Shown: piece by piece, positions 7,305 to 16,519 of the stretch
Position numbering within the stretch: the first letter of the stretch is position 1
How the letters are laid out: each line of letters starts with the position of its first letter
NCBI RefSeq assembly: GCF_017876795.1
Contig: NZ_JAGIOR010000001.1
Span: 1,514,501 to 1,578,500 of the forward strand
Source of the DNA: Rhizobium leguminosarum
Lineage (GTDB): Bacteria > Pseudomonadota > Alphaproteobacteria > Rhizobiales > Rhizobiaceae
Direction: 5' to 3'
Length of the DNA stretch: 64,000 bases
Made by a program: the position numbers and the translations under genes
The notes under the pieces: model-generated
What the model was told of the DNA's origin: nothing
The model's input: the letters and a program-made list of their open reading frames with translations, nothing else
Database searches by the model: none

Positions 7305-10145
7305 ATGTCATCGATCGCACCAGCATCCTCGGATAACGATACGGCTTCTTTTTTCCGGCTCAATGCCGATTCCAATTCGAGCTCCGAAAGTTTCGCAAGC
7401 CAGGGCAAGACCACGAGCACCACGGTCAAGAAGACATCGCCTTTTGCCTCTGACGGGACGACGACGGCGGGCCTGACGATTTTCTCGTCCACATCGGCGC
7501 AGGCGAGCAGCCCGATGTTCGTTTCGCTCGCCGGCACTTCGAATGGCGATTCCAAGCCTACCGCGCCGATCCAGCCGGTCATCGATCTCCTGTTCAATTC
7601 CGATTTCATGAGCGAGATCAACCAGGGCTTCATGGAAGGGCTGAAGGACAAAGACAAATCCTTCGAAAGCATCGACGTCGTCAAAAACCCTCAGAATTAC
7701 ACCGCCGAGCAGAAACTGATCATGTATCTCGATCTGCTTCAGACCAAGGCGACCTTCGTCAAATATAAGGACAGCCTCGGAGACAACCAGCGTGGCATCT
7801 ATAACGACCAGGAAATCCTGAAGGATCTCGACAAGTCGATCGCCATCCTGGGCTCGGACCCAGATGTCAATTCGCTGATGACGGAGAAGGCGCTGAAGGC
7901 CTTCAAGCTGATCTTCTCCGGTTATCGTGTCGCGCCGGCCGATACGAACAAGGATGGTTTCGAGATCATCAACGACGCCATCACCCGCGATGACAAGATG
8001 AAGGAGCTGCGTGGAAAGGTCGAGGATGCCTTCGAGCGCGACATCGTCAATGGCGGCCTGCTGAACGACGGCCTCAAATCCGGCAAGGACGTCGCCACCA
8101 TTCTCAAGGAATATAATGCCGCGCTCGGCTTTTATTCCATGGTGCTTCCCGACGATTTCGTAAAGCAGCGCTCGGCGATCGCCGACAAGACCTATGCCGA
8201 ATTCTTCGACAAGAACGTGCTGCCAACGATCTCCGATCCGACGACGGCGCTCGATGGTCTGATCCGGATGGGACTGGCCGGCGACAAGACCAAACAGGAG
8301 CTGAAGGGGCTCGGCTCCATCCTGCCGGTGGTCGATTTCGACCAGTCGCTCGGGCTCGGCGGCAGCCTGTTCCCGGATCTCAAGATCGACCTGGACGGTT
8401 TGAAGAAGGTTGCTGCTTCCGAATTCGGCAGCACGGTGCCCAACAATATCACTCACCTGTTCAACCCGACCATCCAGGCGATGGCCAACCAGTTTTACGG
8501 GGGGGACAGCGCCGAAGTCCGCGATCAGTTCAAGGCCGACGTCAAGGCGCTTCTCGGTCCGCTGCTCGACAAGGTCGGCGCGGGAGAAATCGGCATCGGC
8601 GATCTCGCCGGCAATCTGGAGCGCCTGACGTCGCGCCTGAACGCCCCCGGCGGCAAGGAGGTCTGGGGTTACCGCCACGCGGTGCAGACGGCGCTCGAAG
8701 GGCTCGTCATGGGCGCCAGCCTGGTCTCGAAGATGCCGGCCAATCCGGACTGGGACAAGAACGTCTCGCCGCTGCCCTCCAGCAATCTCGCCAGCTATTC
8801 GTTCAACGACGTCATGGCGATGATCATGGTCGGCACCGGAGTGGCCGGCAAGGGGATCGCCGCCAACGGCTCAGGTGACGGACGGTTCTTCGCAGGCAGC
8901 GGCGGCGATGCCTGGATCGCCGAGCGCATGTTCGGCACCAAGGACAATGCCTGGAGCAAGACTATCCAGGGTCTTGAGCTGCCTTATATCGACAGCGAAT
9001 ATCTGACATCGAGCCTCAAGGATATGGGGCTTTCCATGTCGGGGCTGATGAAGACGCTGATGCCGGGCATTGATGTGATCGATCCGATCATGGTCGACGG
9101 CAAGACCGCCGAAGAGGCGATCAAGAAGATCATTGCCCCGAGCCTGGACGCGCTGGCCGAAACCCTGTTCAAGGGCAATGCCGAAGCCAGGGCACTATAC
9201 AAGACCAATTTCACGACGATCTTCACTGCCCTCTGGGCGACGATGCGTCCGGGCGGCAGCGTCGAGACCATCAAGGCCGAACTCGGCAAGCTGATCGACA
9301 AGACCGCCACCGCAGCGCCGGCAGGCGTCGATCCGGTGAAATACAAGGCGGCGCTATCTTCCGGCGTGATGTCGGTGCTCACCGCCTCCCGCTCCATCTA
9401 TGCCGGCCTCAACATGACCAGCCCGACCTGGGACAGAATCGGCATCGTGGTTCTGCACGCCCTTGGCGCTCTCGCGCACATGGGTAGTGCGCTCGGCTCG
9501 GCGATCAAAGCCTCGAACTTTTCGCTGCTGGACGGGATCGGCTCACTCGTCGGCGTTTCCGGCGAGCTGGCGCGGGCGCAGCGCAGCGTGCTCTCCGCCT
9601 TCTTCAAGAATACCGGGACGACGGTCGGCGCCGTTGCCGGCGTCGCCTGGCTGCCGGTCGAATATTATCAGTTCCTGCAGAGGCTCACGAGCGGCAAGGG
9701 CGATCCGCTCGATCTCATCTTCATGGATATCGGAACCATGGCTGACACGGTCGGCGCGATCGAGGGCCTTCAAGGCGTTGCCAACATGTTGGTGAATTCC
9801 ACCTTTCTCGGGCGCACGGGTGCAACGGTTGCCCTGGTCTCCAGCGAATTCTCGCTCGCCTTCGCGGTCGCGGGCGCGGTGTCCTGGGCGGCCTGGGCGG
9901 GCTTTGCCATCTATCAGAGCATCAAGCAGGAAAAAGCCTTCCACAAGCAGACCGACACGATGAACGACATGCTCAAGCGCACTGTCAACGACACGGTCGG
10001 CATCTACTCCAAAACAGGTCCGCGTGTCGGTGCCAAGGGCTTCAGCCCAGCGCCCCGCGACCCGGAACAGCGCGAGCTTACGCCCGAAAATTGGGATGCG
10101 ATCATTGCCGATATCGAGAAGCGCCGCGGTACGGCGGTGGGCTGA
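7305..10145 (+). CDS. Large type III-associated protein 2 (translocator- or effector-like)
   Basis: A 946-residue paralogue of the preceding protein with a different module order: Ser/Thr-rich N-terminus, module B (about 88-308, containing YTAEQKLIMYLDLLQTKATF), block A (about 358-580), then a hydrophobic C-terminal part that begins after the PAGVDPVKYKA segment and includes several Ala/Gly-rich stretches and a terminal charged tail. In protein 1 block A comes before module B. The composition (acidic, Cys-poor, Ser/Thr-rich N-terminus, no Sec signal) fits a type III substrate, and the C-terminus fits membrane insertion. Function is inferred from context. ATG 7305 follows the RBS AAAGGGA. Confidence 0.65.
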   Translation: MSSIAPASSDNDTASFFRLNADSNSSSESFASQGKTTSTTVKKTSPFASDGTTTAGLTIFSSTSAQASSPMFVSLAGTSNGDSKPTAPIQPVIDLLFNSDFMSEINQGFMEGLKDKDKSFESIDVVKNPQNYTAEQKLIMYLDLLQTKATFVKYKDSLGDNQRGIYNDQEILKDLDKSIAILGSDPDVNSLMTEKALKAFKLIFSGYRVAPADTNKDGFEIINDAITRDDKMKELRGKVEDAFERDIVNGGLLNDGLKSGKDVATILKEYNAALGFYSMVLPDDFVKQRSAIADKTYAEFFDKNVLPTISDPTTALDGLIRMGLAGDKTKQELKGLGSILPVVDFDQSLGLGGSLFPDLKIDLDGLKKVAASEFGSTVPNNITHLFNPTIQAMANQFYGGDSAEVRDQFKADVKALLGPLLDKVGAGEIGIGDLAGNLERLTSRLNAPGGKEVWGYRHAVQTALEGLVMGASLVSKMPANPDWDKNVSPLPSSNLASYSFNDVMAMIMVGTGVAGKGIAANGSGDGRFFAGSGGDAWIAERMFGTKDNAWSKTIQGLELPYIDSEYLTSSLKDMGLSMSGLMKTLMPGIDVIDPIMVDGKTAEEAIKKIIAPSLDALAETLFKGNAEARALYKTNFTTIFTALWATMRPGGSVETIKAELGKLIDKTATAAPAGVDPVKYKAALSSGVMSVLTASRSIYAGLNMTSPTWDRIGIVVLHALGALAHMGSALGSAIKASNFSLLDGIGSLVGVSGELARAQRSVLSAFFKNTGTTVGAVAGVAWLPVEYYQFLQRLTSGKGDPLDLIFMDIGTMADTVGAIEGLQGVANMLVNSTFLGRTGATVALVSSEFSLAFAVAGAVSWAAWAGFAIYQSIKQEKAFHKQTDTMNDMLKRTVNDTVGIYSKTGPRVGAKGFSPAPRDPEQRELTPENWDAIIADIEKRRGTAVG
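8376..9045 (+). repeat. Block A, second copy of 670-bp near-identical repeat
   Basis: This is the partner of 4731-5400. Differences are mostly single-base substitutions. The sharp edges suggest recent gene conversion or module transfer between the two genes. Confidence 0.9.
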
Positions 10146-10183
10146 CCCGGGACGCTTTCGCAGCCTCACTATCTGGATGCTCC

Positions 10184-10214
10184 CAGGCCCGACTGGCTCG
10201 ACCGGCCGGGCCTG
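10184..10214 (+). terminator. Hairpin downstream of large protein 2
   Basis: Arms CAGGCCCG (10184-10191) and CGGGCCTG (10207-10214) form a perfect 8-bp stem about 40 bases after the stop codon. No clear T-run follows, so it could be a Rho-assisted terminator or an mRNA-stabilising structure. Confidence 0.5.
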
Positions 10215-10396
10215 TGAGTATTCCATGACAATAATTGACGTATCAATTTCATGCGTGACTTGGATGCCAGCTGCGTTTTGCGGCTGTGCGTTCAAAAAAA
10301 TAAACCACAGGTTAAGTTGAAACAATTGACCGGCCGTTTTTTTATCCATATCAAAACAGGCATTCATTTTGATAACTCCGTGATGGAAGTGCTCAT

Positions 10397-10654
10397 ATGG
10401 CCGTAGATGCAGTGAATTCCGATCTGAACCTGGCGCCTGCAATCCCTGTCTCGGTGGAGCTGACGACTGATAAGAAGGGTTCCAAGGACAATACCGGCAG
10501 CACGACGAAAAAGGTCGATCCGAACAGCGAGAGCGAGATTCTCTCCGCTGCCGTGGATGCGTTTCTGCCGGGCATGATTTCCAACACCCTGATGCTGAAC
10601 AATTCGCTTTTCAATTTCGCCAAGGAGGCGATCGACGAAGGCAGTGACGAGTAG
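10397..10654 (+). CDS. Small protein upstream of nolB, type III-associated
   Basis: An 85-residue protein, acidic at the end, with a Lys/Ser/Thr-rich middle and a C-terminal amphipathic stretch (SEILSAAVDAFLPGMISNTL). It lacks Cys, a signal peptide and a recognisable domain. Its position directly before nolB, with a new upstream region after the hairpin at 10184, suggests it starts the apparatus operon. It might be a chaperone or small secreted component, but I do not recognise the family. Confidence 0.6.
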   Translation: MAVDAVNSDLNLAPAIPVSVELTTDKKGSKDNTGSTTKKVDPNSESEILSAAVDAFLPGMISNTLMLNNSLFNFAKEAIDEGSDE

Positions 10655-10706
10655 CGTTTTCCGTTCATCGTTTGCAGTTGACGTGTCCCGAGTTGAGGAA
10701 ATTGCA

Positions 10707-11183
10707 ATGAGTGGAGAAGAACTTTCCGGCCGCGCCTTCACGCCGCCCGTCGATGGCGTATCGACAGGCAATGTCCTGAAGACATCGGAGATCGTAGCCG
10801 AGCGGTTCGGGCTGCAGCCGACGGATCTCGCCGGCATGAGGCCAACCGAGCTCGCATCCATTCCCAACATCCAGGGCCGCAAGATCGCGCCTGAATCCGA
10901 CGCGGTTCCGCCGTCCTATTCGCCGGAAGGCAATACGAAGCCCTCCAGCATTCTCGACCGGCTGTCGGCATTCTTCATGCCCGTGGCCGGAAGCGGCCAG
11001 CCGGAGGCGCCGCTCGTGCGATTTGCGACGGATAAAACTCATGGCGGCCCGAAGATCGAAGACATCGCCACATCGATCGACCGGCTGGAGAAATCCCAGC
11101 AATTCGCGACCGGCACGACGTTGCTGTCGTCGCTGACCCAGTCGGTGATGTCGTCGTCCAAACGGTTGACGCAGGGCCAATGA
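10707..11183 (+). CDS. nolB: NolB-like protein, probable inner rod (SctI)
   Basis: A 158-residue protein immediately before rhcJ, the place nolB occupies in rhizobial type III clusters, and of matching size. The C-terminal ~45 residues (SIDRLEKSQQFATG to the end) form an amphipathic helix like those of inner rod subunits, which connect the basal body to the needle. The Pro-rich N-terminal half is poorly conserved. ATG 10707 is chosen over the longer frame at 10644 because GAGGAAA precedes it and the upstream residues do not fit. The gene overlaps rhcJ by four bases, implying coupled translation. Confidence 0.7.
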   Translation: MSGEELSGRAFTPPVDGVSTGNVLKTSEIVAERFGLQPTDLAGMRPTELASIPNIQGRKIAPESDAVPPSYSPEGNTKPSSILDRLSAFFMPVAGSGQPEAPLVRFATDKTHGGPKIEDIATSIDRLEKSQQFATGTTLLSSLTQSVMSSSKRLTQGQ

Positions 11184-12004
11184 GCACCATGAGCACACCG
11201 GCCCATTCGAGATCGCCGATCTCTTCGCCCGCGCGCAAGCTCCTTGCGAAGTCTGCCCTGCTCGCCGTCTGCCTGTTCCTTGCCGCCTGCAGCCAGGACG
11301 TGCTGACGGGGCTCGATCAGCGCGATGCGCTGGATGCCCAGGTCCTGCTCGAACGTGCAGGGATCGCTGTCACCATGAAGAGCGAAAAGGGCGGGACATA
11401 TGCGATCAGTGTCGGCTCCGCCGATCATGCCCGGGCGATCGAGCTGCTGGCCGGCGCTGGCCTGCCGCGCCAGTCGTTCGGAAATGTCGCCGAGCTTTTT
11501 CCCGGCAACGGTTTTCTCGTGACGCCTTATGAGCAGAAAGCCCGGATGAGCTATGCCATCGAGCAGCAACTCGCGGAAACGCTTTCGGGGCTCGACGGCG
11601 TTGCTTCGGCGCGCGTGCATGTGGTGCTGCCGGAAGAGAATGGCCGCGGGCTCATCAAGGAGAAGGCGAGGGCCGCAGCCGTGCTGCAATATCGCCCCGG
11701 CGCCAATCTCAACGAGATCGACATGAAAAGCCGATCCGTTCTGGTCGACAGCATCCGTGACCTCTCCTATGAGGATGTCTCGGTGGTGGTCAGCCCCTGG
11801 TCGGAGGTCGGCGTACCGACGGCTCCAGCGGCAGCGGCCGCGCCGGCAGCAACCGTGACGCCCGCACCCGCCGCAGCGCCGCTTTCGATGGTGCAAAGCG
11901 CCCTCTCGGCGTTCAAGAGCCCCAATCTGGCCGTGATCGGCGCAATCATCCTCGCCATCGGCGCATGCATGCTGCTGCTATTGCCGCAGCGGAAGGAGCG
12001 CTGA
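11180..12004 (+). CDS. rhcJ: RhcJ/NolT, inner-membrane ring lipoprotein (SctJ)
   Basis: A 274-residue YscJ/FliF-family lipoprotein forming the periplasmic side of the inner-membrane ring. A lipobox LAAC places the lipidated Cys near residue 37. The body carries LLAGAGLPRQSFG, YEQKARMSYAIEQQLAETL and ARVHVVLPE, all classic SctJ blocks. An Ala/Pro-rich linker leads to a C-terminal membrane helix (about 249-268) and a short basic tail. It overlaps nolB by ATGA and is followed within 3 bases by nolU. Confidence 0.93.
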   Translation: MSTMSTPAHSRSPISSPARKLLAKSALLAVCLFLAACSQDVLTGLDQRDALDAQVLLERAGIAVTMKSEKGGTYAISVGSADHARAIELLAGAGLPRQSFGNVAELFPGNGFLVTPYEQKARMSYAIEQQLAETLSGLDGVASARVHVVLPEENGRGLIKEKARAAAVLQYRPGANLNEIDMKSRSVLVDSIRDLSYEDVSVVVSPWSEVGVPTAPAAAAAPAATVTPAPAAAPLSMVQSALSAFKSPNLAVIGAIILAIGACMLLLLPQRKER

Positions 12005-12006
12005 GC

Positions 12007-12636
12007 ATGCGCACGCCGCGTTCCGACGGCGAGGCGATCTCGAATGCGGCCAGGCTCCGCAAATCAGCCTTGCTCTCCGCGGATATCCCGACGGCCGCGG
12101 GGTGGGGTGAGATCGGGCCGCTCCTTGCCGATGGAAGGTCGCTGTCGTCCCGGCTGCATTGGCGGCTTTTTGCCGAGATCGCGAAAGCCCATGGCGATCC
12201 CGCCACATTTCCCGACGGCGCCTGCCGCCTGATGTCCCTGACCGCGAGCGAACGCGCAACGGCAGCGGCGCGGGCGGGCCTCACCTATCATCTCGCAGCC
12301 TTCTGCCCTGCGGTCGACCGTCCGACCCTTGCGAAACTCAGGGCTGTTTACGGCGAGGAAGCAGTCGCATTCGCTCTCGGTCACATCAAACTTTGCACGG
12401 CAACGCCGCCGCTCGATCTGTTGAATCGGGAGGCAAGCCGTATTGTCGAGGCCGATGGCTGGTCGATGCTGGCGCTTCTGGCAGACGAATACCGGATCTC
12501 CGCGGCCTGGCGGTCGGCGGGCTGGCGCGACATGGCGGAAAGCGGTTCGCCTTCCCTCTTGAAGAGCCCGGCTCTTGCCCTGGCCGCGGCGGCCGTCGAT
12601 GAGGTCGCCTCGATACAGGAAGGCGCCGGACGATGA
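12007..12636 (+). CDS. nolU: NolU, sorting-platform accessory protein (SctK-like)
   Basis: A 209-residue soluble protein between rhcJ and rhcL, the position of nolU in rhizobial clusters and of SctK/HrpD-type proteins elsewhere. These proteins link the cytoplasmic sorting platform to the inner-membrane ring. The sequence is Ala- and Leu-rich and helical, with no membrane segment. Conservation of this family is low, so the call rests largely on position and length. The stop overlaps the rhcL start. Confidence 0.75.
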   Translation: MRTPRSDGEAISNAARLRKSALLSADIPTAAGWGEIGPLLADGRSLSSRLHWRLFAEIAKAHGDPATFPDGACRLMSLTASERATAAARAGLTYHLAAFCPAVDRPTLAKLRAVYGEEAVAFALGHIKLCTATPPLDLLNREASRIVEADGWSMLALLADEYRISAAWRSAGWRDMAESGSPSLLKSPALALAAAAVDEVASIQEGAGR

Positions 12637-13196
12637 GCTCTGAATTTGTACGCCACGACCGCATCATCTCGGCGGAAAATTTCGGCCAGATCAGAGAGGC
12701 GGCGCAAATTCTGGAAGCTGCCCGCCAGGATGCCGCCCAATCCCAGGCGACACTTGCAGCCGCCCGCGGGCAAGCCGCCCAAAACGGCTATCGTGACGGG
12801 TTCGAACAGGGCGTTCGTGATGCCGCCGCACGCCTTGCCGCCTCGTTCGCAAAAGCCGAGCAGGAGATTTCCAATCTCGACAGCTGGATCGAGACGGTGG
12901 TTCTGAAATCGGTGGGATTGATCCTGGGATCGATGGAGCCCGACGAGCGCACGAGGCGATTGGTCCGCCAGGCCATATCCCAGACCGCCGAGACGAGAAG
13001 GATTGCCCTGCGCGTCGCCCCCGAGGACGCCGCCATGATGGCCCAGGCGATTGCGGGTGTCGATGATCGCATCACTGTCGAAACGGATCCGCTGATGTCT
13101 GCCGGCGAGATCGTCCTGGAGACGTCGGCGGGACGAAGCCAGATCGGCTTGAAAGACCAGCTTGCCACCGTGATCGAGGCTCTCCTCCATGGTTGA
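12633..13196 (+). CDS. rhcL: RhcL/NolV, ATPase stator (SctL)
   Basis: A 187-residue SctL/FliH-family protein that binds and regulates the secretion ATPase and tethers it to the sorting platform. It has an Ala/Gln-rich helical N-terminal half (AARQDAAQSQATLAAARGQA) followed by GYRDGFEQGVRDAAARLA and a globular C-terminal domain ending in SAGEIVLETSAGRSQIGLKDQL, the standard SctL signature. It overlaps rhcN by eight bases. Confidence 0.9.
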   Translation: MSSEFVRHDRIISAENFGQIREAAQILEAARQDAAQSQATLAAARGQAAQNGYRDGFEQGVRDAAARLAASFAKAEQEISNLDSWIETVVLKSVGLILGSMEPDERTRRLVRQAISQTAETRRIALRVAPEDAAMMAQAIAGVDDRITVETDPLMSAGEIVLETSAGRSQIGLKDQLATVIEALLHG

Positions 13197-14508
13197 CGCG
13201 TTGCTTCGGATGGAGCGGACACTCGAACAGACGGAAGTCCGACGGCCGAGCAGCCGCGTAAAGAGTGTTTCGGGCTTGCTGGTGCGGGCGGCCATCCCCT
13301 CGGTCAGGATCGGCGAGCTTTGTGAACTGCATGAGCCGGGCAGGGGCCGCATCGGCCTTGCCGATGTCGTCGGCATCGACGGCGAGACGGCGCTTCTCTC
13401 GCTTCACGGCGAAACCCGCGGCATCTCCCAGCGCACTGAAATCGTCCCGACCGGCCGGGAACCGGCCGTCTCCGTCGGCAATGTCCTGCTCGGCGCGATC
13501 GTCGATGCGCACGGCAACGTCCTGCGTCCCTCTGCCAACCCCGTCGGCGACGACGCGCGCTCCCTGCAGTCGCTCTATGGCCAGCCGGTCAATCCCTTAT
13601 CACGCCGTCCGATCCGGCAGCCGTTCACCTCGGGAATTGCCGCGCTGGACGGATTGCTGACCTGCGGGCAGGGTCAGCGTATCGGCATTTTCGGCGCGCC
13701 CGGCGCCGGCAAGTCGACGCTGGTGTCCCAGATCGTCGCCAACAGCAAGGCCGATGTGATCGTCTGCGCCCTGGTGGGCGAACGCGGACGCGAAGTCGGC
13801 GATTTCGTTGCCGGCAACATGCCGGAAGGCGTTCCCTCGAATGTGGCGCTGGTCGTTGCCACATCCGATCGCCCGGCGCTAGAGCGGTTCAAGGCGGTGA
13901 TGACGGCAACGGCGATCGCCGAGCATTTTCGCGAGCAGGGAAAACATGTGCTGCTCGTCATCGACAGCGTCACCCGCATGGCCCGCGCCTTGCGCGAAGT
14001 CGGGCTCGCGGCAGGCGAACCGCCGGTGCGGCGCGGCTTTCCGCCTTCGGTATTCGCCGCCCTGCCGCAGATCTTCGAGCGCGCCGGCAACAACGCAAAC
14101 GGCACGATGACGGCTTTCTACACGGTGCTCGTCGAAGGCGAAGAGCAGGACGATCCGATCGCCGAAGAAACCCGGTCGCTGCTGGACGGCCATATCGTGC
14201 TTTCCGACAAGATTGCCCGGGCGGGTAATTTTCCGGCGATCGATGTGCTTGCCAGCCGAAGCCGGACGATGAGCGCGGTGGTCAGCGAGAGCCATCGCCA
14301 GGCAGCCGACAGGCTGCGCGCCCTGCTCGCCCTCTATGACGAGGTGGAATTGCTGATCCGCGTCGGCGAATATCGCCAAGGGCGCGATGCGGCCGTCGAT
14401 GAGGCAGTCGCCAAACACGGCCTCATCCAGCGCTTCCTGTTTAGCGGCCAGGGCAAGCCGCAGCCGTTCGGCGCCATCGTCGAAGCGCTCGAGGAGCTTG
14501 TCCGATGA
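13189..14508 (+). CDS. rhcN: RhcN, type III secretion ATPase (SctN)
   Basis: A 439-residue FliI/YscN-family ATPase that forms a hexamer at the base of the injectisome, releasing chaperones and unfolding substrates. Walker A GAPGAGKST is at about 169-177, the GERGREV motif follows, and Walker B LLVID is at about 255-259. The family segment RGFPPSVFAALPQIFERAG and the C-terminal helical domain are present, so the enzyme looks complete. It sits between its stator gene rhcL and the C-ring gene rhcQ with overlapping ends; no SctO gene lies directly after it. Confidence 0.96.
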   Translation: MVDALLRMERTLEQTEVRRPSSRVKSVSGLLVRAAIPSVRIGELCELHEPGRGRIGLADVVGIDGETALLSLHGETRGISQRTEIVPTGREPAVSVGNVLLGAIVDAHGNVLRPSANPVGDDARSLQSLYGQPVNPLSRRPIRQPFTSGIAALDGLLTCGQGQRIGIFGAPGAGKSTLVSQIVANSKADVIVCALVGERGREVGDFVAGNMPEGVPSNVALVVATSDRPALERFKAVMTATAIAEHFREQGKHVLLVIDSVTRMARALREVGLAAGEPPVRRGFPPSVFAALPQIFERAGNNANGTMTAFYTVLVEGEEQDDPIAEETRSLLDGHIVLSDKIARAGNFPAIDVLASRSRTMSAVVSESHRQAADRLRALLALYDEVELLIRVGEYRQGRDAAVDEAVAKHGLIQRFLFSGQGKPQPFGAIVEALEELVR

Positions 14509-15521
14509 ATATCGCAGCACCCGCATGGCCCCGATCATCGATGGCCGGGAGTTTCTTTTCCCGCTCCGACACGATGATGCGCGCCGCCTGGCAAATTCCG
14601 GTCCGGGAGCAGACGCTTTCCGTTCGCCCGCTATCCCCCGATATCGCCGCCGGGCGGATCGCCAATCCGGTCGGCATTCTCTGCCGCGTCGGCGAACGGG
14701 AGCAGATGCTGATTGCTTCGGCCGGAGCATTGCGGTTGCTGGCCGAAAGGCTTGAACCGCTGCTCCTCTGGGAAAAACTGGCGCCGCATGAACAGGCGGC
14801 GGTGGTCGAACATCAGTTTGCCGAGGCCTTCGAGGCAGTCGAGAACAAGATCGGTATCAGCCTGTCGCTGCTGCAGATCGGTACCGAGCAGCCGGATTTC
14901 AGCGGCAATTTCGGCTTCGAAATCGGCTGGGACGGCATGAGCCTGCCCTTGAGCGGCCGCTTCGATGAAACCTTCCTTGCCGGTCTGGTCGGCTGGGCGA
15001 GCCGCCTGCCGCGCCGCACGCTCAATGCCCTGACAACGACGGTCAACATCCGGCGCGGTTATGCCGTGCTGTCGGTCGCTGAGATCAAATCCCTGCGATT
15101 GGGGGACGGCATCATCATCGATGGGGCGGCGGCGGAGACCGTGATCGCGGTCACCGGCGAACGTTACCTTGCAACCTGCATGCGATCGGACAAAGGCGCG
15201 GTTCTCACCGAACCGCTGCTGTCGACGCCAACCGGACCAATGAGGCATTTCATGACGAATGAAACCGTCGATCAGGAATTGCAGGGCGAGCCGCGTCCGT
15301 CGCCTGTCGACAGTATCCCGATTAAACTCGTCTTCGATGCCGGACGGCTGGAGCTTCCGCTTCGCACACTCGAGACGATCGGCGAAGGCTATGTGTTCAA
15401 CCTCGACAGGCCATTGTCTGATGCCGTCGATATCATCGCCCAGGGTCGCATAATCGGACGGGGCGAAATCATCTCCGTGGATGGGTTGAGCGCCGTTCGC
15501 GTCACGGCGCTGCACGACTGA
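14505..15521 (+). CDS. rhcQ: RhcQ, C-ring/sorting platform protein (SctQ)
   Basis: A 338-residue FliN/YscQ-family protein. Two SPOA-like regions are visible: a weaker one near 180-235 and the C-terminal one near 268-335, containing IPIKLVFDAGRLELPLRTLE and GRIIGRGEIISVDG. It forms the cytoplasmic pods that receive substrates. It overlaps rhcN by four bases, and its stop overlaps the rhcR start by one base. The N-terminal ~170 residues are divergent, as in the family. Confidence 0.9.
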   Translation: MNIAAPAWPRSSMAGSFFSRSDTMMRAAWQIPVREQTLSVRPLSPDIAAGRIANPVGILCRVGEREQMLIASAGALRLLAERLEPLLLWEKLAPHEQAAVVEHQFAEAFEAVENKIGISLSLLQIGTEQPDFSGNFGFEIGWDGMSLPLSGRFDETFLAGLVGWASRLPRRTLNALTTTVNIRRGYAVLSVAEIKSLRLGDGIIIDGAAAETVIAVTGERYLATCMRSDKGAVLTEPLLSTPTGPMRHFMTNETVDQELQGEPRPSPVDSIPIKLVFDAGRLELPLRTLETIGEGYVFNLDRPLSDAVDIIAQGRIIGRGEIISVDGLSAVRVTALHD

Positions 15522-16174
15522 TGGAGCAGAGCTTTCCTCTTGCCCAGAGCCTCGTGGCGATGGCAGCGATTTCGATGCTGCCTGTTATCGCCGTGATCGC
15601 GACCTCTTTCACCAAGATCTCGGTCGTTCTCTTGATCGTGCGCAATGCGATCGGCATCCAGCAGACGCCGCCGAATCTCCTGGTCTTCGCCATCGCCATC
15701 GTGCTCTCGGCCTTTGTGATGAACCCGGTGCTGCAAGGCAGCTGGCAATTGCTGCTTGCCCATAGCGGCGATTTCGGCACGGTCAGTGGCATGGCGGACG
15801 GCATGATCAAGGTGGCGGCGCCGCTGAAGGATTTCATGCTGAAATTTTCCGACGCCGAGGCCCGCGACTTTTTCGTGCAGGCGTCGCAGAAGATCTGGGC
15901 AAACGCGCCGGTTACTCCTATTGCCTCCGACGACATTGCCGTGCTGACGCCGAGCTTCCTCGTTTCGGAACTGACAAGGGCGTTTGAAATCGGATTTCTG
16001 ATCTATCTGCCCTTTCTGATGATCGACTTCGCCGTCTCCGCCATTCTCGTGGCGCTCGGTATGCAGATGATGTCTCCGACGGTGGTGTCGACGCCGCTCA
16101 AGCTGCTGCTCTTCGTCTCGATCGACGGCTGGCGGCGACTGCTGGAAGGTCTGGTGCTGTCCTATGCGCAGTGA
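15521..16174 (+). CDS. rhcR: RhcR, export gate protein (SctR)
   Basis: A 217-residue polytopic protein of the FliP/SctR family, normal length, with conserved ATSFTKISVVLLIVRNAIG near the N-terminus and FLIYLPFLMIDFAVSAILVALGMQMMSP near the C-terminus. It assembles with SctS and SctT into the helical export gate in the inner membrane. It overlaps the preceding gene and is followed directly by rhcS. Confidence 0.95.
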   Translation: MEQSFPLAQSLVAMAAISMLPVIAVIATSFTKISVVLLIVRNAIGIQQTPPNLLVFAIAIVLSAFVMNPVLQGSWQLLLAHSGDFGTVSGMADGMIKVAAPLKDFMLKFSDAEARDFFVQASQKIWANAPVTPIASDDIAVLTPSFLVSELTRAFEIGFLIYLPFLMIDFAVSAILVALGMQMMSPTVVSTPLKLLLFVSIDGWRRLLEGLVLSYAQ

Positions 16175-16239
16175 GCATCCCGCCTTCACACAAGCACCGG
16201 TGCGGGTGCCTGCCGCGTCCATGGGAAAGGCTTGCCGTC

Positions 16240-16509
16240 ATGGGTGAGGATCAGGTCGCAGCCGAAATCGGCATGTCTGTCACGGCGACCTTCGCCCTTG
16301 CCGGCCCCATTCTAGGCCTGGCCGCCCTTCTCGGGCTCGTCATCGCGATTTTCCAGGCGGCAACGCAGATCCAGGAACAGACCATTGCGCAGATCGTCAA
16401 GATTTTCGTGATCTCCATCACCCTGCTGCTGTTCGGCCGCGTGCTGGCAACGCCGCTGATCGAACATTCCGTTCATATCCTCAACGACTTCCCGACCATG
16501 GTTCAGTGA
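16240..16509 (+). CDS. rhcS: RhcS, export gate protein (SctS)
   Basis: An 89-residue protein with two membrane helices, of the FliQ/SctS family. The segment GPILGLAALLGLVIAIFQAATQIQEQT is diagnostic. ATG 16240 is chosen over the GTG at 16171 because it gives the usual family length of about 90 residues and a GGAAAGG Shine-Dalgarno lies just upstream; the longer version adds Cys/Arg-rich residues foreign to the family. The protein wraps around the SctR-SctT core of the export gate. Confidence 0.92.
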   Translation: MGEDQVAAEIGMSVTATFALAGPILGLAALLGLVIAIFQAATQIQEQTIAQIVKIFVISITLLLFGRVLATPLIEHSVHILNDFPTMVQ

Positions 16510-16519
16510 GGCGAGGCGG

